NCBI RefSeq assembly: GCF_013389665.1
Contig: NZ_CP058316.1
Coordinates: forward strand, 1,736,001 to 1,800,000
Direction: 5' to 3'
Origin: Microbacterium oleivorans
Lineage (GTDB): Bacteria > Actinomycetota > Actinomycetes > Actinomycetales > Microbacteriaceae
Length of the DNA stretch: 64,000 nt
A model generated the notes under the pieces. It searched no databases, was not told where the DNA came from, and saw only the letters and a list, made by a program, of their open reading frames with translations. The translations under genes were made by a program, and so were the position numbers. Below, in pieces: positions 35,043 to 43,118 of the stretch. Every line of letters starts with the position of its first letter. Positions within the stretch are counted from its first letter, which is position 1.

Positions 35043-36269
35043 TCAGGTGAGGAGGGTTTCGCCGATGTATCCGCCTTCGGCGCAGCCGGGCGGGATCGCG
35101 AAGACAGCAGAACCGATCGGGACGGTCCATTCGTTGAGGAGGTCGAGTTCGTCGAGGCGTTTCTGCAACGGGGTGAACTGGGCGTCGACGTCGGCTTGGA
35201 AGGACACGAAGATCAGGCCGGAGTCGGACACAGACCCGTTTCCGGGTGGGATGTCGTAGTTGTAGGCGCGGCGGAAGATCCGTTGACGGGTGTCATCGGA
35301 TCGAGACCGGCGGACGTGGGAGAACTCGGGGATGACGGGGAACCCGATCGTGGTGGTGGCGGTGAAGTCCGGCTCGTCGTGCTCGTTCGTCCCGGTCAGA
35401 GGTGCCCCGTTGGTGAGGTCCCGTCCGACGGACTGTTCACGTCCGGGACGGTCTAGACGGTCCCACTTGTCCAGGTCCATGTGAATGCGACGCACGACCA
35501 TGCTCGTGCCACCGGTCAGCCACCCGCTGGTGTTCCACACGAGAGCGTCGAAGTCCGTCGTGCCCGGTTTCGGGTTCGTGGTGCCGTCGACCTGGCCGAA
35601 CAGGTTGCGCATCGTGGTGCCGGGCGCGACCGACCCGTAGCCCTGCCGGAACCCTTGCTGCACCCACCGCACTTCCGCGAAGCTGCGGGTGTCTTTCAGC
35701 ATCATCCGCACCGCGTGGGCGAGGGTGATCGGGTCATCCGCTGCAAGCTGGATGAGCAAGTCACCGTCGGAGAACTCCGGCTGCAACCGGTCAATTGTGA
35801 ACGCCGGCAGCGGCCGCAACCAGGCTGGACCGCTCCCCTGAGCGCGCTCAACGAACCGAGGTCCGAACCCGAACGTGACTGTGAGCCGCGCCGGGGTGGC
35901 TGCGAGCTCCGGTTCAGAGTCCGCAAGTGCGGGCACGCCCTGGGTGAGGCGGGAGGCGTCGTCGGTGAGGATTCGCATGAGCCGGCGCAGCCCGTCACTG
36001 TCAACGTCGTCGTGGAGGTCGAGGGCGATAAAAGTGCCATTGGATTGGGCGTCGGTGTCGATACCGGCTTGATGCACTCCGTAGAACGGCACGACGGTAT
36101 CGCCATTGAGGGGGACGGATGCGCCCGCCTCGACGGGTTGCTGGTTCTGGTTCAGGGCAAGGTCGATGCCGATCGCGGCGGCGGCGCCGACGCCGGCGAC
36201 GGCTCCTCCGAAGAGGAACTGTCGCCGGGTCGCGCCTTTTCGACGTGCGCCCTCGTCGGGCACTGTCAT
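35043..36269 (-). CDS. Tat-exported DyP-type peroxidase (EfeB-like)
   Basis: 408 residues. Twin-arginine signal at 14-35 (TRRQFLFGGAVAGVGAAAAIG). DyP hallmarks: the distal GxxDG motif as FGQVDGTTNPK (about residue 230) and the proximal haem His in IPEFSHVRRSR (about 325), followed by RAYNYDIPPG and GLIFVSFQADVDAQF. Family members use H2O2 on dyes or haem; EfeB partners with iron uptake. Here it is coupled to PCu(A)C and CopC genes (shared ATGA with the chaperone), so a role in oxidative handling of copper or haem at the membrane is suggested. Confidence 0.9.
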   Translation of the reverse strand: MTVPDEGARRKGATRRQFLFGGAVAGVGAAAAIGIDLALNQNQQPVEAGASVPLNGDTVVPFYGVHQAGIDTDAQSNGTFIALDLHDDVDSDGLRRLMRILTDDASRLTQGVPALADSEPELAATPARLTVTFGFGPRFVERAQGSGPAWLRPLPAFTIDRLQPEFSDGDLLIQLAADDPITLAHAVRMMLKDTRSFAEVRWVQQGFRQGYGSVAPGTTMRNLFGQVDGTTNPKPGTTDFDALVWNTSGWLTGGTSMVVRRIHMDLDKWDRLDRPGREQSVGRDLTNGAPLTGTNEHDEPDFTATTTIGFPVIPEFSHVRRSRSDDTRQRIFRRAYNYDIPPGNGSVSDSGLIFVSFQADVDAQFTPLQKRLDELDLLNEWTVPIGSAVFAIPPGCAEGGYIGETLLT

Positions 36270-36829
36270 CAGTGATCCATTTCCATGTCCATATCCATGT
36301 CGCCGCCCTCGTAGTTCTCGTTCGCGCCGGAGTAGTCCTTCACCGGAGCGGTGAACTCGTACGTCGAGTCGTCGGAGAACGTCAGGGTGAACGTCACCTC
36401 ATCGCCGGCGACGAGCGGGGCGGTGAGGTCCATGAGCATGATGTGGTTCCCGCCGGGCTCGAGGTCCATCGACCCTCCCGCGGGGATGACGAACCCGCCC
36501 TCGATCTGGCGCATGACCATCTCGCCGGACTCGTTCTCGACGGTCTCGTGCAGCTCGAGCATCGACGATGCCTCCGTGGTCGCAGAGACAACGGTCACGT
36601 CGGCGTCGGAGTCGTTGGTGAGCTCCCCGAAAGCCGCCGACATTCCCGAGTCAGCTGACTTCACCCAGCTGTCGGTGATCTGGACGCTGTCGCCGGCAAT
36701 CGACGCTGCGGCTGCTTCTTCCTCGGTCGGGGTTGTGGAGGAGCATCCGGCAAGGATGAGGGTGGCAGCGGCAATGAGGGTGCCGAAACGGATGCTGTTG
36801 GTCTTGGTGTTCACAGGGGTGCCTTTCAC
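36269..36829 (-). CDS. PCu(A)C-type copper chaperone lipoprotein
   Basis: 186 residues with lipobox LAGC (Cys29). The PCu(A)C fold is marked by MLELHETVENESGEMVMRQ (His and Met ligands) and PGGNHIMLMDL (His and Met), together the H-M-x10-M-x21-H-x-M type Cu(I) site. The C-terminus GGDMDMDMEMDH is a Met/Asp/His-rich tail that could bind extra copper. The start overlaps the CopC stop (ATGA); GTG 15 nt later, with AAAGG upstream, is an alternative. Delivers Cu(I) to oxidases or storage in related organisms. Confidence 0.9.
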   Translation of the reverse strand: MKGTPVNTKTNSIRFGTLIAAATLILAGCSSTTPTEEEAAAASIAGDSVQITDSWVKSADSGMSAAFGELTNDSDADVTVVSATTEASSMLELHETVENESGEMVMRQIEGGFVIPAGGSMDLEPGGNHIMLMDLTAPLVAGDEVTFTLTFSDDSTYEFTAPVKDYSGANENYEGGDMDMDMEMDH

Positions 36830-37443
36830 GAGCGTGTCGACCCGGCCGTGTGCGCGGGGTCGTTGGTGCCGCCGGTGTCGCGTCGAGCGAACCGGCGGCG
36901 GATGAAATGGATGGCGATGAAGAAGACGGCCGCTACGGCCGCTCCCCCAGCGCCGATGAGTGCGATGCGGACAGCGCCGCTGGTTTCCTGTGTTCCCTGA
37001 TCTGCTGTGTCATCACCGGCTGCGAGAGCCCCCGGGATGGGGGTGGCGGCGGCGGTGCGGGTGAGTGGCTCGGCATCACCGATCGTGAACGGAATCAGAC
37101 CGCTGATGGGGTGCCCGTCAGAGGACACCACCCGCCACCGGATTTCGTAACCGGCAACGGGCATCTCCGGGTCGACCACCACCGTGACCCGGCCCATATC
37201 CACTGCCGGCTCGCCCAGCACCCAGTCCCGGCCCTGACCGTCGGCAATGATCACCGCGGCCCCTACTGTCATCACGTCGGCTGAGAAATCTAGCGTGATC
37301 TCCGCCGGGGCACCGGCGAGCCTGTCGCCTGAGGCAGGGCTACTCCCCACCAGCTCGTCGTGCGCGTACGCCGGAGACGCGAACGCCAACGACAGCAGCG
37401 CAGCGGCCGCAGCAGCCGCCAGAAGAGTACGGATACGAGACAT
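36826..37443 (-). CDS. CopC-domain copper-resistance protein with C-terminal membrane anchor
   Basis: 205 residues: signal peptide ending AYA, mature N-terminus HDELVGSSPASGDRL with the Cu(II)-binding His1, a CopC beta-barrel with SSDGHPISGLIPFTI (second His), a linker, one membrane helix (about 165-188, IALIGAGGAAVAAVFFIAIHF) and an RRR tail. It lacks a fused CopD, unlike YcnJ-type proteins. First secreted copper protein of the operon; overlaps the chaperone gene. Confidence 0.9.
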   Translation of the reverse strand: MSRIRTLLAAAAAAALLSLAFASPAYAHDELVGSSPASGDRLAGAPAEITLDFSADVMTVGAAVIIADGQGRDWVLGEPAVDMGRVTVVVDPEMPVAGYEIRWRVVSSDGHPISGLIPFTIGDAEPLTRTAAATPIPGALAAGDDTADQGTQETSGAVRIALIGAGGAAVAAVFFIAIHFIRRRFARRDTGGTNDPAHTAGSTRS

Positions 37444-37560
37444 CGGACCACCGTTCACAAGCACACCCGCGACGCGGGCACGCAACGCATGCCGGGGCAG
37501 GCAGCCCGCAGCCGCCCGCTCAGCTCACAGAAACATCGCCGCAGCGCAGCGATAGGAAAC

Positions 37561-38178
37561 TCAGAGCGCCGACAGCGAGGGGGGCCCGCGACGAGATACC
37601 GACGCGAACGGAAGCACGCTCGTCAGCACGAGCGTGAGGGAGAAAACAGGTGCGATTCTGCGGCGGGATGGGGCGAGCACCAAGCCCACCAGACGGGCGA
37701 ACACGAGCCTGACCCACGATCGCAGCTTCGCGAACAGCTCAAGCATCGAGCGCGCCGCGCGCTCTCCCCGGTAGAGGGCAGCGACCGTGACCGCGGCGGC
37801 CACCCCATGAGCCAGCCACATCGATACATCGCCGTGCAGAGCGGACGTCATCGCGCCACCGCCGGTCATCACCATCGAATGGGCATGGCTGTGGTGACCC
37901 CCGACGCTGCTCGAACCGCTCGGCGAGAAGGACCCCAGCACGAACAGAACGTGGAACAGGGACTGGCTCAGCATCACGGCGAGGGTGAGACGCGCAAGCG
38001 AAAGCGCCCGGCCCGCGAGGAGCACACACACGAACAGCGAGAGAACCCACGGCACGACGACACCGAGGACCCCGGGGACCGTGCCACCCGCCGCAACGTG
38101 AGACATCAACGCAATGAAAGTAGCGAACGACGAAGCGAGCAACCCCCGCATAACGCGGGGCCCCCTCGACGAACGCAT
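37561..38178 (-). CDS. Small polytopic membrane protein of the copper operon
   Basis: 205 residues, four or five hydrophobic segments, unknown family. Between segments lies SVGGHHSHAHSMVMTGGGAM, a His/Met-rich loop suited to copper binding. It ends in a Ser/Arg-rich tail. Position directly upstream of copC and the metal-like loop suggest a copper-linked role. The 117-nt gap to copC leaves open whether they share a transcript. Confidence 0.72.
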   Translation of the reverse strand: MRSSRGPRVMRGLLASSFATFIALMSHVAAGGTVPGVLGVVVPWVLSLFVCVLLAGRALSLARLTLAVMLSQSLFHVLFVLGSFSPSGSSSVGGHHSHAHSMVMTGGGAMTSALHGDVSMWLAHGVAAAVTVAALYRGERAARSMLELFAKLRSWVRLVFARLVGLVLAPSRRRIAPVFSLTLVLTSVLPFASVSRRGPPSLSAL

Positions 38179-38354
38179 GCGCCCATTGTGTCAGCTTCAA
38201 GCAGCCTGATGCCCCGAACCTACGCCGCCGACCGACCAAGCGACGCCGCGGCACCGCAGCGCGGGCTCTCCACCGAAAAGGGCCACCACAACCAGGTACC
38301 GGCCCACGTTTCTGGCGGTGGTCCCGAGCGTCCTTTCCGTGGTGCGCCGAAATC

Positions 38355-38384
38355 GATGGTGATCTCAACCGGTCAACGCACCAT
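38355..38384 (+). repeat. Left terminal inverted repeat of IS30-type unit
   Basis: Begins GATGGTGATCTCAACCGG and continues TCAACGCACCAT. The reverse complement of 40661-40690 differs at only three positions (8, 18 and 30). Confidence 0.7.
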
Positions 38385-38407
38385 CCGCGCTGTCGAGCGT
38401 ATCCGCG

Positions 38408-38620
38408 TCAGTTCGTTGCGCGGCTGAGCTCGCGGTAGATCGTGGTGCGGGACACGTCGAACAGTTCCGCGAGTTCGGCTTGGGTGTGCTTGCCTGCGGC
38501 GGCGAGGTCGAGGAGGTGCTTCCGTTTCGTCTTGCTCAGCTTGGGCTGGCGGCCGCGGAGTTTCCCGGCGGCTTTGGCGATGTGCATGCCCTTGCGAGTG
38601 CGGGCGCGGATGAGGTCCGG
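38408..38620 (-). pseudogene. Serine recombinase, C-terminal DNA-binding fragment
   Basis: About 70 codons reading PDLIRARTRKGMHIAKAAGK, then LRGRQPKLSK and a helix-turn-helix HTQAELAELFDVSRTTIYREL before TGA. This is the E-helix plus HTH end of a Hin/resolvase-type recombinase; an in-frame TAG lies just before PDL and the catalytic domain is absent. It may or may not come from the same gene as the N-terminal fragment at 33012-33290. Confidence 0.78.
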
Positions 38621-38643
38621 CTATCGCACGGAAGAATGATCGT

Positions 38644-39462
38644 GTGCGCCGAGTTGTTTTGAGTGACCCAGACGGGGTGCGCTGGTACCCGGACGTCCGA
38701 AACGGGGACGGCGTGCTTGTCCTCGCGGGTTCGAGCGGGCGCATCGACGAGGACCGTGCTCGAGTGTTTGCGACAGTAGGGTGTATCGCGGAGTCCATCC
38801 GATGGCTCGGAGGGCCCGGGCAGCATGCTGGGCCGTGGGAAATCCCCCTGGAAACGTTCCTCAGACGGGTCGACCACCTGGCATCGGATTGCGATCGCGT
38901 GTGGGTGGTGGGGACCTCGTTCGGTTCTGAGGCCGCACTTCTCACAGGATCGCATTCCGGGGACATCGCTGGCGTGATCGCGTTTGCGCCGTCGGACGTG
39001 GTGTGGGCGGGGTACGACGAGCAGCGACGAGAGACGTCGCACTGGACGCTCGGCCACGCGCCGGTGCCATACCTTCCGTTCGACTGGGACGGATACGTCA
39101 AGGAGACCCCAGCGCGTTTCCGGCCGCTGTACGAACGCTCGCGCGCGACGTTCTCCGACGGCATCGCAGCGGCCTCGATTCCAGTGGAGCGTATCCAGCG
39201 GCTGGTGCTCGTCGCGGGCGGCGACGACCAGGTCTGGCCAAGCGTCCCACACGCCGAAAACATCCGTTCCCGGCGAGCAAGCGTCGGCCTTGCCACCGCG
39301 CTGATCGTCGCGACCCGGGCCGGACACCGGACCATCCTTCCCGGCGAACGCACTGTTACCGGGGGCGCACCGATGCTCCGCGGCGGCACGGAAGCCGAAG
39401 ACAAGGCGCTCGGGGCGCGGGCCTGGAACACGATAGAAACGGCGCTTAGATCCGCACGCTGA
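38644..39462 (+). CDS. Alpha/beta-hydrolase-like protein (BAAT C-terminal/acyl-thioesterase group), IS passenger
   Basis: 272 residues. Nucleophile elbow VVGTSFGSEAALL (GxSxG, Ser at about 100), candidate Asp in GGDDQVWPS and His in AGHRTILPGE complete a catalytic triad. The flanking IAFAPSDVVWAG block resembles bile-acid-CoA:amino-acid N-acyltransferase C-terminal domains. The GTG start has a weak GGAAG about 10 nt upstream. It is enclosed by IS30-type repeats and reads away from them toward the convergent transposase, 20 nt away. Substrate unknown. Confidence 0.7.
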   Translation: MRRVVLSDPDGVRWYPDVRNGDGVLVLAGSSGRIDEDRARVFATVGCIAESIRWLGGPGQHAGPWEIPLETFLRRVDHLASDCDRVWVVGTSFGSEAALLTGSHSGDIAGVIAFAPSDVVWAGYDEQRRETSHWTLGHAPVPYLPFDWDGYVKETPARFRPLYERSRATFSDGIAAASIPVERIQRLVLVAGGDDQVWPSVPHAENIRSRRASVGLATALIVATRAGHRTILPGERTVTGGAPMLRGGTEAEDKALGARAWNTIETALRSAR

Positions 39463-39482
39463 CCGATCCCTTTTGCGCGTGG

Positions 39483-40625
39483 TCAGGCCGTGAGCACGTC
39501 GAGGAGTCGGTCGTGGCTGGTTTCCCAACCGAGCACCCGCCGGGGCCGGGTGTTGATCTTGTCCGCGATCCGGTCGAGGTCGGTTTGGGTGAAACGGGTC
39601 AGGTCGGCCTGTTTCGGCAGGTACTGGCGCAGGAGTCGGTTCATGTTCTCGTTCGAGCCGCGCTGCCACGGCGATCGTGGGTCGCAGAAGAACACGTCGA
39701 TGCCAAGCGTCTGGGCGATGCGTTCGTGTTCGGACATCTCCCGGCCGCGGTCCCACGTCAACGTTCGCAGCAGCTCCTTTGGAAGGATCCGGAGGTTCTG
39801 GATCAGGGCCGCGCGCACGTCCGGACCCTTGATGCCCGGCAGCCGAACGAGCCGCACCGTCCGCGTCGAACGTTCCACGAGCGTTGCGACCGCGCTTGGC
39901 CGGGAACCCATCACGAGATCACCCTCCCAATGCCCGACCTCCTCCCGGGCCTCGACCTCCGCGGGTCGGTCGTGGATCGAGAGCATGTTCCGCAGCCGGC
40001 CCCGCCCCTGCTTCGTCTTCCGCGCCAGCCGCGACATCCGCACTGGCCGGCCGGACCGCAGATGCGACGTCAACGCCGACGGGAGAGCATGCCTGCTCGA
40101 GACATAGAGGTGGCGGTAGATCGCCTCGTGCGAGATCCACCACTCGGGCTCGTCGGGGAAGCTGCGTCGTAGCCAGGCGGCGATCTGCTCCGGCGACCAA
40201 TCGTCCGTCAGCTTCAACCGCACCAACTCCCGCATCCCTTCATAGCGGTCAAGCTTCGACGCCTTCGGCCGCAGCGAACGTTCCCACATTGCCGAATCCG
40301 CATCCGCGGCCCGGTATGCGTCCCGGCCGCCGTTGCGCGCGATCTCCCGCGACACCGAAGACGCCGAACGGCAGATCCTTGACGCGATCGCCCGAGCGGA
40401 CTCGCCAGCGGCGATGCCCCGGGATATCTCCTCGCGCTCCGCAAGCGAGAGTCGCAGAGCAGTACGGCTCCGAGGCAACGGTCGGATACCGCCCGTGAGG
40501 GCCAGGTGCCGTCTCACCGCTGCGGGTCCGCAGCGGACTGCGCGTGCGATCATCCGCGCCGGTTCCCCGGCCCGCCACCTGTCCCAGATCGCGTCCTGTT
40601 GTTCCAATGTCAACGCTGAGCCCAC
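39483..40625 (-). CDS. IS30-family transposase
   Basis: 380 residues: N-terminal helix-turn-helix regions (LTLEQQDAIWDRWRAGEPARMIA; LSLAEREEISRGIAAGESARAIA, RSASSVSREIARNGG) and a DDE catalytic core with VGHWEGDLVMG (first Asp), LTWDRGREMSEH (second Asp) and SNENMNRLLRQYLPK (Glu). Length and order fit complete IS30 transposases, so it may be active. GTG start 36 nt inside the right inverted repeat. Confidence 0.93.
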   Translation of the reverse strand: MGSALTLEQQDAIWDRWRAGEPARMIARAVRCGPAAVRRHLALTGGIRPLPRSRTALRLSLAEREEISRGIAAGESARAIASRICRSASSVSREIARNGGRDAYRAADADSAMWERSLRPKASKLDRYEGMRELVRLKLTDDWSPEQIAAWLRRSFPDEPEWWISHEAIYRHLYVSSRHALPSALTSHLRSGRPVRMSRLARKTKQGRGRLRNMLSIHDRPAEVEAREEVGHWEGDLVMGSRPSAVATLVERSTRTVRLVRLPGIKGPDVRAALIQNLRILPKELLRTLTWDRGREMSEHERIAQTLGIDVFFCDPRSPWQRGSNENMNRLLRQYLPKQADLTRFTQTDLDRIADKINTRPRRVLGWETSHDRLLDVLTA

Positions 40626-40660
40626 GCGCCGCCCCTCCGATTTTCCGCATCATCCCAGGG

Positions 40661-40690
40661 GTGGTGCGTTGATCGGTTGAGACCACCATC
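40661..40690 (-). repeat. Right terminal inverted repeat of IS30-type unit
   Basis: Plus strand ends TTGAGACCACCATC. Its inner end (40661) lies 35 nt beyond the 5' end of the transposase gene (40625), the normal IS30 right-end layout. Confidence 0.7.
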
Positions 40691-40774
40691 GTTTGCGGCA
40701 GGCTCCCTATGACTCGTCCGTGTCCGCGGTAACGTCAGCCTCGTGAGGACCGCCAAGCTGTCGGCCCGCCGCCC

Positions 40775-41217
40775 TCAGTCGTGGCGAGCGTCAGCAACGC
40801 GTAGCTTTTCGTATTGGTCGGCGCCGAAGACGTCATCCCACCGGATCGCGAGACCGTAGTGCTGCACCCGAGCGGTGCGCCTAAGTCCATCGTGAGAGGA
40901 AGGTGTGGCGGAAGCTGACGGACGCGGACGGTGGGAACTAGTGCGACCTGGCGAGCCGCACGAGCATCGAAGAAGTCGATGCGTAGATCGTGCACGATGT
41001 TTGGTCCGTGCTGTTCGACTTCGTAGGCCCCCAGAGATGAGTTGAACGTCAACGTCCAGCGCTCGGGACCCGCGAACTCGCGGGGGCGTTTGGCTAACGA
41101 ACTAGAGGTACCTTCTGCCGGCTTTGATGTTGCGTCTGGAGGCTCGCGGCTCGCGCGATCGAGCACGATCATCGACGCGGTTACCGATCCGAGCAAGTAT
41201 GAAAGTGACGACGGCAA
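40775..41217 (-). pseudogene. Frameshifted gene of unknown function
   Basis: Three minus-strand frames give consecutive protein-like pieces: a membrane-helix frame (VVGVAVAVVTFILARI, near 41220-41180), a middle frame (RWTLTFNSSLGAYEVEQHGP, NIVHDLRIDFFDARAARQV) and a last frame ending HYGLAIRWDDVFGADQYEKL with stop at 40775. Two shifts, near 41150 and 40890, are needed to join them. The original product seems to have been a membrane-anchored protein of about 170 residues. It adjoins the IS30 right end. Confidence 0.55.
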
Positions 41218-41425
41218 CGGCTACACCCACGACCAAGCTTGATACGACGCCCGGCTTGCCAAATATGCAAGAGAAAACGGCACAACAGTGAGAGGGGTGC
41301 TTGCGAGAACGAGATATACCTCAATATTTCAGCACGATTCCTCGACGGGCGTAGCGCGTCCGTAGTTACCGGATTCCTTCCGTCTCCAGCGCTCAGATCA
41401 GGCGACGGTCGAGTTCGGGCCTGTG
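41218..41425. other. Intergenic region, lower GC, no gene seen
   Basis: Noticeably more AT-rich than the surroundings (for example around 41300-41340). Apart from a possible upstream extension of the broken gene, nothing is recognised. Confidence 0.4.
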
Positions 41426-41444
41426 CCTCGCCCCAAGGGCGAGG
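41426..41444 (-). terminator. Hairpin directly after the PAP2 gene
   Basis: CCTCGCCC, loop CAA, GGGCGAGG: perfect 8-bp stem abutting the stop codon. Confidence 0.55.
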
Positions 41445-42308
41445 TCAAGCCGAGCCGACGGCGTCTCGCGCTCCGGACGGATGCCGGTGCTCCCGCGCCG
41501 TCAGGTACAGGCGGTGGGCGGTGACGATGATCGAGAGCCACAGCGCACCGAGGATCCAGCCGACGAGCACGTCGGTGAACCAGTGGTGCCCGAGGTACAC
41601 CCGGCTCAGGCCCACGAGGAGGGCGAACACGACGGCGCCCACGATGATCGCGGCGCGTGAGGCGGGAGAGTTTCGCCGCAGCACGAGGACGTAGGCGATG
41701 ATCCCGACCACGGCGACCGCGTTCAGGGTGTGCCCGGAGGGGAACGAGGGCGAATGCTCGAAGGGCGGCACGGCGAACTCCAGCGGCGGCCGCTCGCGCT
41801 GGATGAGCTCCTTGCCCGCGACGGTCATCAGCAGCGAACCGCCGCCGGCCGCGGCGATGAGGACGACCGGGGTCCACGAGCGCCGCTTGATCGCGAGGAT
41901 GAGGATCGCCGCGACGGCGATGACCGGCATCCCGATCGTGCCCGCGATGTCGGTGAAGCCGGTGACGATGGTCTCCGCCAGCGGTGTGCGCAGTGTCAGG
42001 GCATAGTCGAGCAACGGCTGGTCGATGCCGGCGACGCCGTCCTCGTCCGTGACGGCGTCGTACACCTCGACGGCTGCGACGCTGAGTCCGAGGACGATCG
42101 CGCCGCCGATCAGGAGGCTGACGATGAGCGCCGCGTACGGCCCGAGCCGCTCGCTGATCGCGCGGGCCGCGGCGGCGAGCGCACGCCCCCACGGGGTGTA
42201 CCAGTGGGTGAGGCGGGTCGTGCCCAGCGTCATGTCCTGATTCAGCTCTCCGGGGACGCCCGGGTCTGCCGGGTCGGACAGCCGCCGCGGTGGCGTTGAT
42301 CGCGTCAT
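41445..42308 (-). CDS. PAP2-family membrane phosphatase
   Basis: 287 residues with about six membrane segments and the three-part phosphatidate phosphatase signature: KELIQRERPP (KX6RP), SPSFPSGHTLN (PSGH) and SRVYLGHHWFTDVLVGW (SRX5HX3D). Such enzymes dephosphorylate lipid phosphates, often undecaprenyl pyrophosphate or phosphatidate. ATG 42308 chosen; N-terminal 40 residues are cytoplasmic and unconserved. Confidence 0.9.
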   Translation of the reverse strand: MTRSTPPRRLSDPADPGVPGELNQDMTLGTTRLTHWYTPWGRALAAAARAISERLGPYAALIVSLLIGGAIVLGLSVAAVEVYDAVTDEDGVAGIDQPLLDYALTLRTPLAETIVTGFTDIAGTIGMPVIAVAAILILAIKRRSWTPVVLIAAAGGGSLLMTVAGKELIQRERPPLEFAVPPFEHSPSFPSGHTLNAVAVVGIIAYVLVLRRNSPASRAAIIVGAVVFALLVGLSRVYLGHHWFTDVLVGWILGALWLSIIVTAHRLYLTAREHRHPSGARDAVGSA

Positions 42309-42380
42309 CGGTCCAGCTTGGCCCGTCGGACGGATTCGCCGCACACTCTTGCATCACCGCCGTGGAGGTGCCCCATCCGC

Positions 42381-42716
42381 TCAGCGCGACGCGCAGGCGA
42401 CGCACATCGTCGCGTGCGGACGCACCTCGAGTCTCTCCGCGGGAATCTCGCGCCCGCACCGCACGCATACGCCGTAGGTGCCGTCCGCGACGCGGGCGAG
42501 CGAGGCCTCGACCTCGGCCAGTTCGGCGCGGGCGCCCCGGCGCAGCGCCTCGACGCGCTGCCACTCGCCCGACAGGGTCGACCCCTCGGGGTCGTGCTCG
42601 TCATCGGCGGTGGCATCGGCCCGGTCGTGACGCAGGCTGTCGTCGTCCGCGTCGAGGCGCTGCAGCAACACGGTCAGCTCGCGGCCGCGCTGTTCGAGAC
42701 GCGATCGCGGATCCAT
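42381..42716 (-). CDS. DksA/TraR-type zinc-finger protein
   Basis: 111 residues: a helical N-terminus (LEQRGRELTVLLQRL; RVEALRRGARAELAEVEASLARV) and a C-terminal zinc finger CVRCGREIPAERL...CVAC with CX2CX17CX2C spacing. DksA/TraR proteins act at the RNA polymerase secondary channel. The acidic coiled-coil tip residues of DksA are not clear here, so it may be a general conserved actinobacterial variant. Confidence 0.85.
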   Translation of the reverse strand: MDPRSRLEQRGRELTVLLQRLDADDDSLRHDRADATADDEHDPEGSTLSGEWQRVEALRRGARAELAEVEASLARVADGTYGVCVRCGREIPAERLEVRPHATMCVACASR

Positions 42717-42789
42717 CCCGCGACCCTACGTCAAGCCGGTGACATCGCGACGCAGTCCGGAGCAGGCTGAAGGCGGAAGGGAGAACGAC

Positions 42790-42999
42790 ATGACCGATCA
42801 CCACGACAACGCCGCCGAGCACGAGGGCGCCGAGCACGCACCCGACGAAGAGCCCTCGACCGACGAGCTCGAAGAGCCCAGCGTCGCCAAGGAACCGGGC
42901 GAGGAGCCCAAGGCCCCCGAGAAGAAGGACGAGGAGCCGAGCCACCGCGCCGTCGGCATCGGGGTCATCGACGACGAGGTCCCGCCCGTCGCCCCCTGA
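42790..42999 (+). CDS. Small acidic protein, unknown function
   Basis: 69 residues, rich in Glu, Asp and Pro (DEEPSTDELEEPS, EPGEEPKAPEKKDEEP) and likely disordered, ending in a conserved-looking VGIGVIDDEVPPVAP. Good ribosome site (GGAAGGGAG) ahead of the ATG. Nothing indicates its function. Confidence 0.6.
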   Translation: MTDHHDNAAEHEGAEHAPDEEPSTDELEEPSVAKEPGEEPKAPEKKDEEPSHRAVGIGVIDDEVPPVAP

Positions 43000-43008
43000 G
43001 CGGCGGTC

Positions 43009-43027
43009 GCCCGCCGGCCGGGCGGGC
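43009..43027 (+). terminator. GC hairpin after the acidic-protein gene
   Basis: GCCCGCC, 5-nt loop, GGCGGGC, perfect 7-bp stem 10 nt after the stop; it abuts the candidate KdpE repeats. Confidence 0.45.
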
Positions 43028-43077
43028 CGTGAGGGGTCCGTGAGGAGCGGCGCCGGGGGCGCATGGATTCCGTGAGG
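43027..43077 (+). promoter_or_regulatory. Candidate KdpE binding region: CCGTGAGG direct repeats
   Basis: CCGTGAGG at 43027, 43038 and 43070: start-to-start distances of 11 and 32 nt, i.e. one and about three helical turns, as expected for OmpR/PhoB-type regulators. The first structural kdp ORF starts 42 nt later. A fourth CCGTGAGG lies on the kdpD start codon (47774-47781). Confidence 0.5.
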
Positions 43078-43118
43078 ATCGCGGCAGCGGCATCCGACGG
43101 GGTGTTGCATCGGGTCTC

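Larger units (their letters stand above)
38356..40689. mobile_element. IS30-family unit with passenger gene
   Basis: Bounded by about 30-nt terminal inverted repeats (38355-38384 and 40661-40690, 27 of 30 matching) and flanked by CG on both sides, a possible 2-bp target duplication. It holds an IS30-type transposase next to the right repeat, a hydrolase-like passenger and a recombinase fragment. At 2.33 kb it is about twice the usual IS30 length, so it may be a passenger-carrying IS or two elements fused by deletion. Confidence 0.6.

Noticed and set aside
38536..39756. Minus-strand open frame covering the hydrolase passenger
   Set aside because: Antisense to the plus-strand gene that shows GxSxG and triad-like motifs; the minus frame has none.
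42999..43118. Possible c-di-AMP riboswitch before kdp
   Set aside because: The gap is about 120 nt, filled by a terminator-like stem and direct repeats; the conserved riboswitch cores were not recognised.
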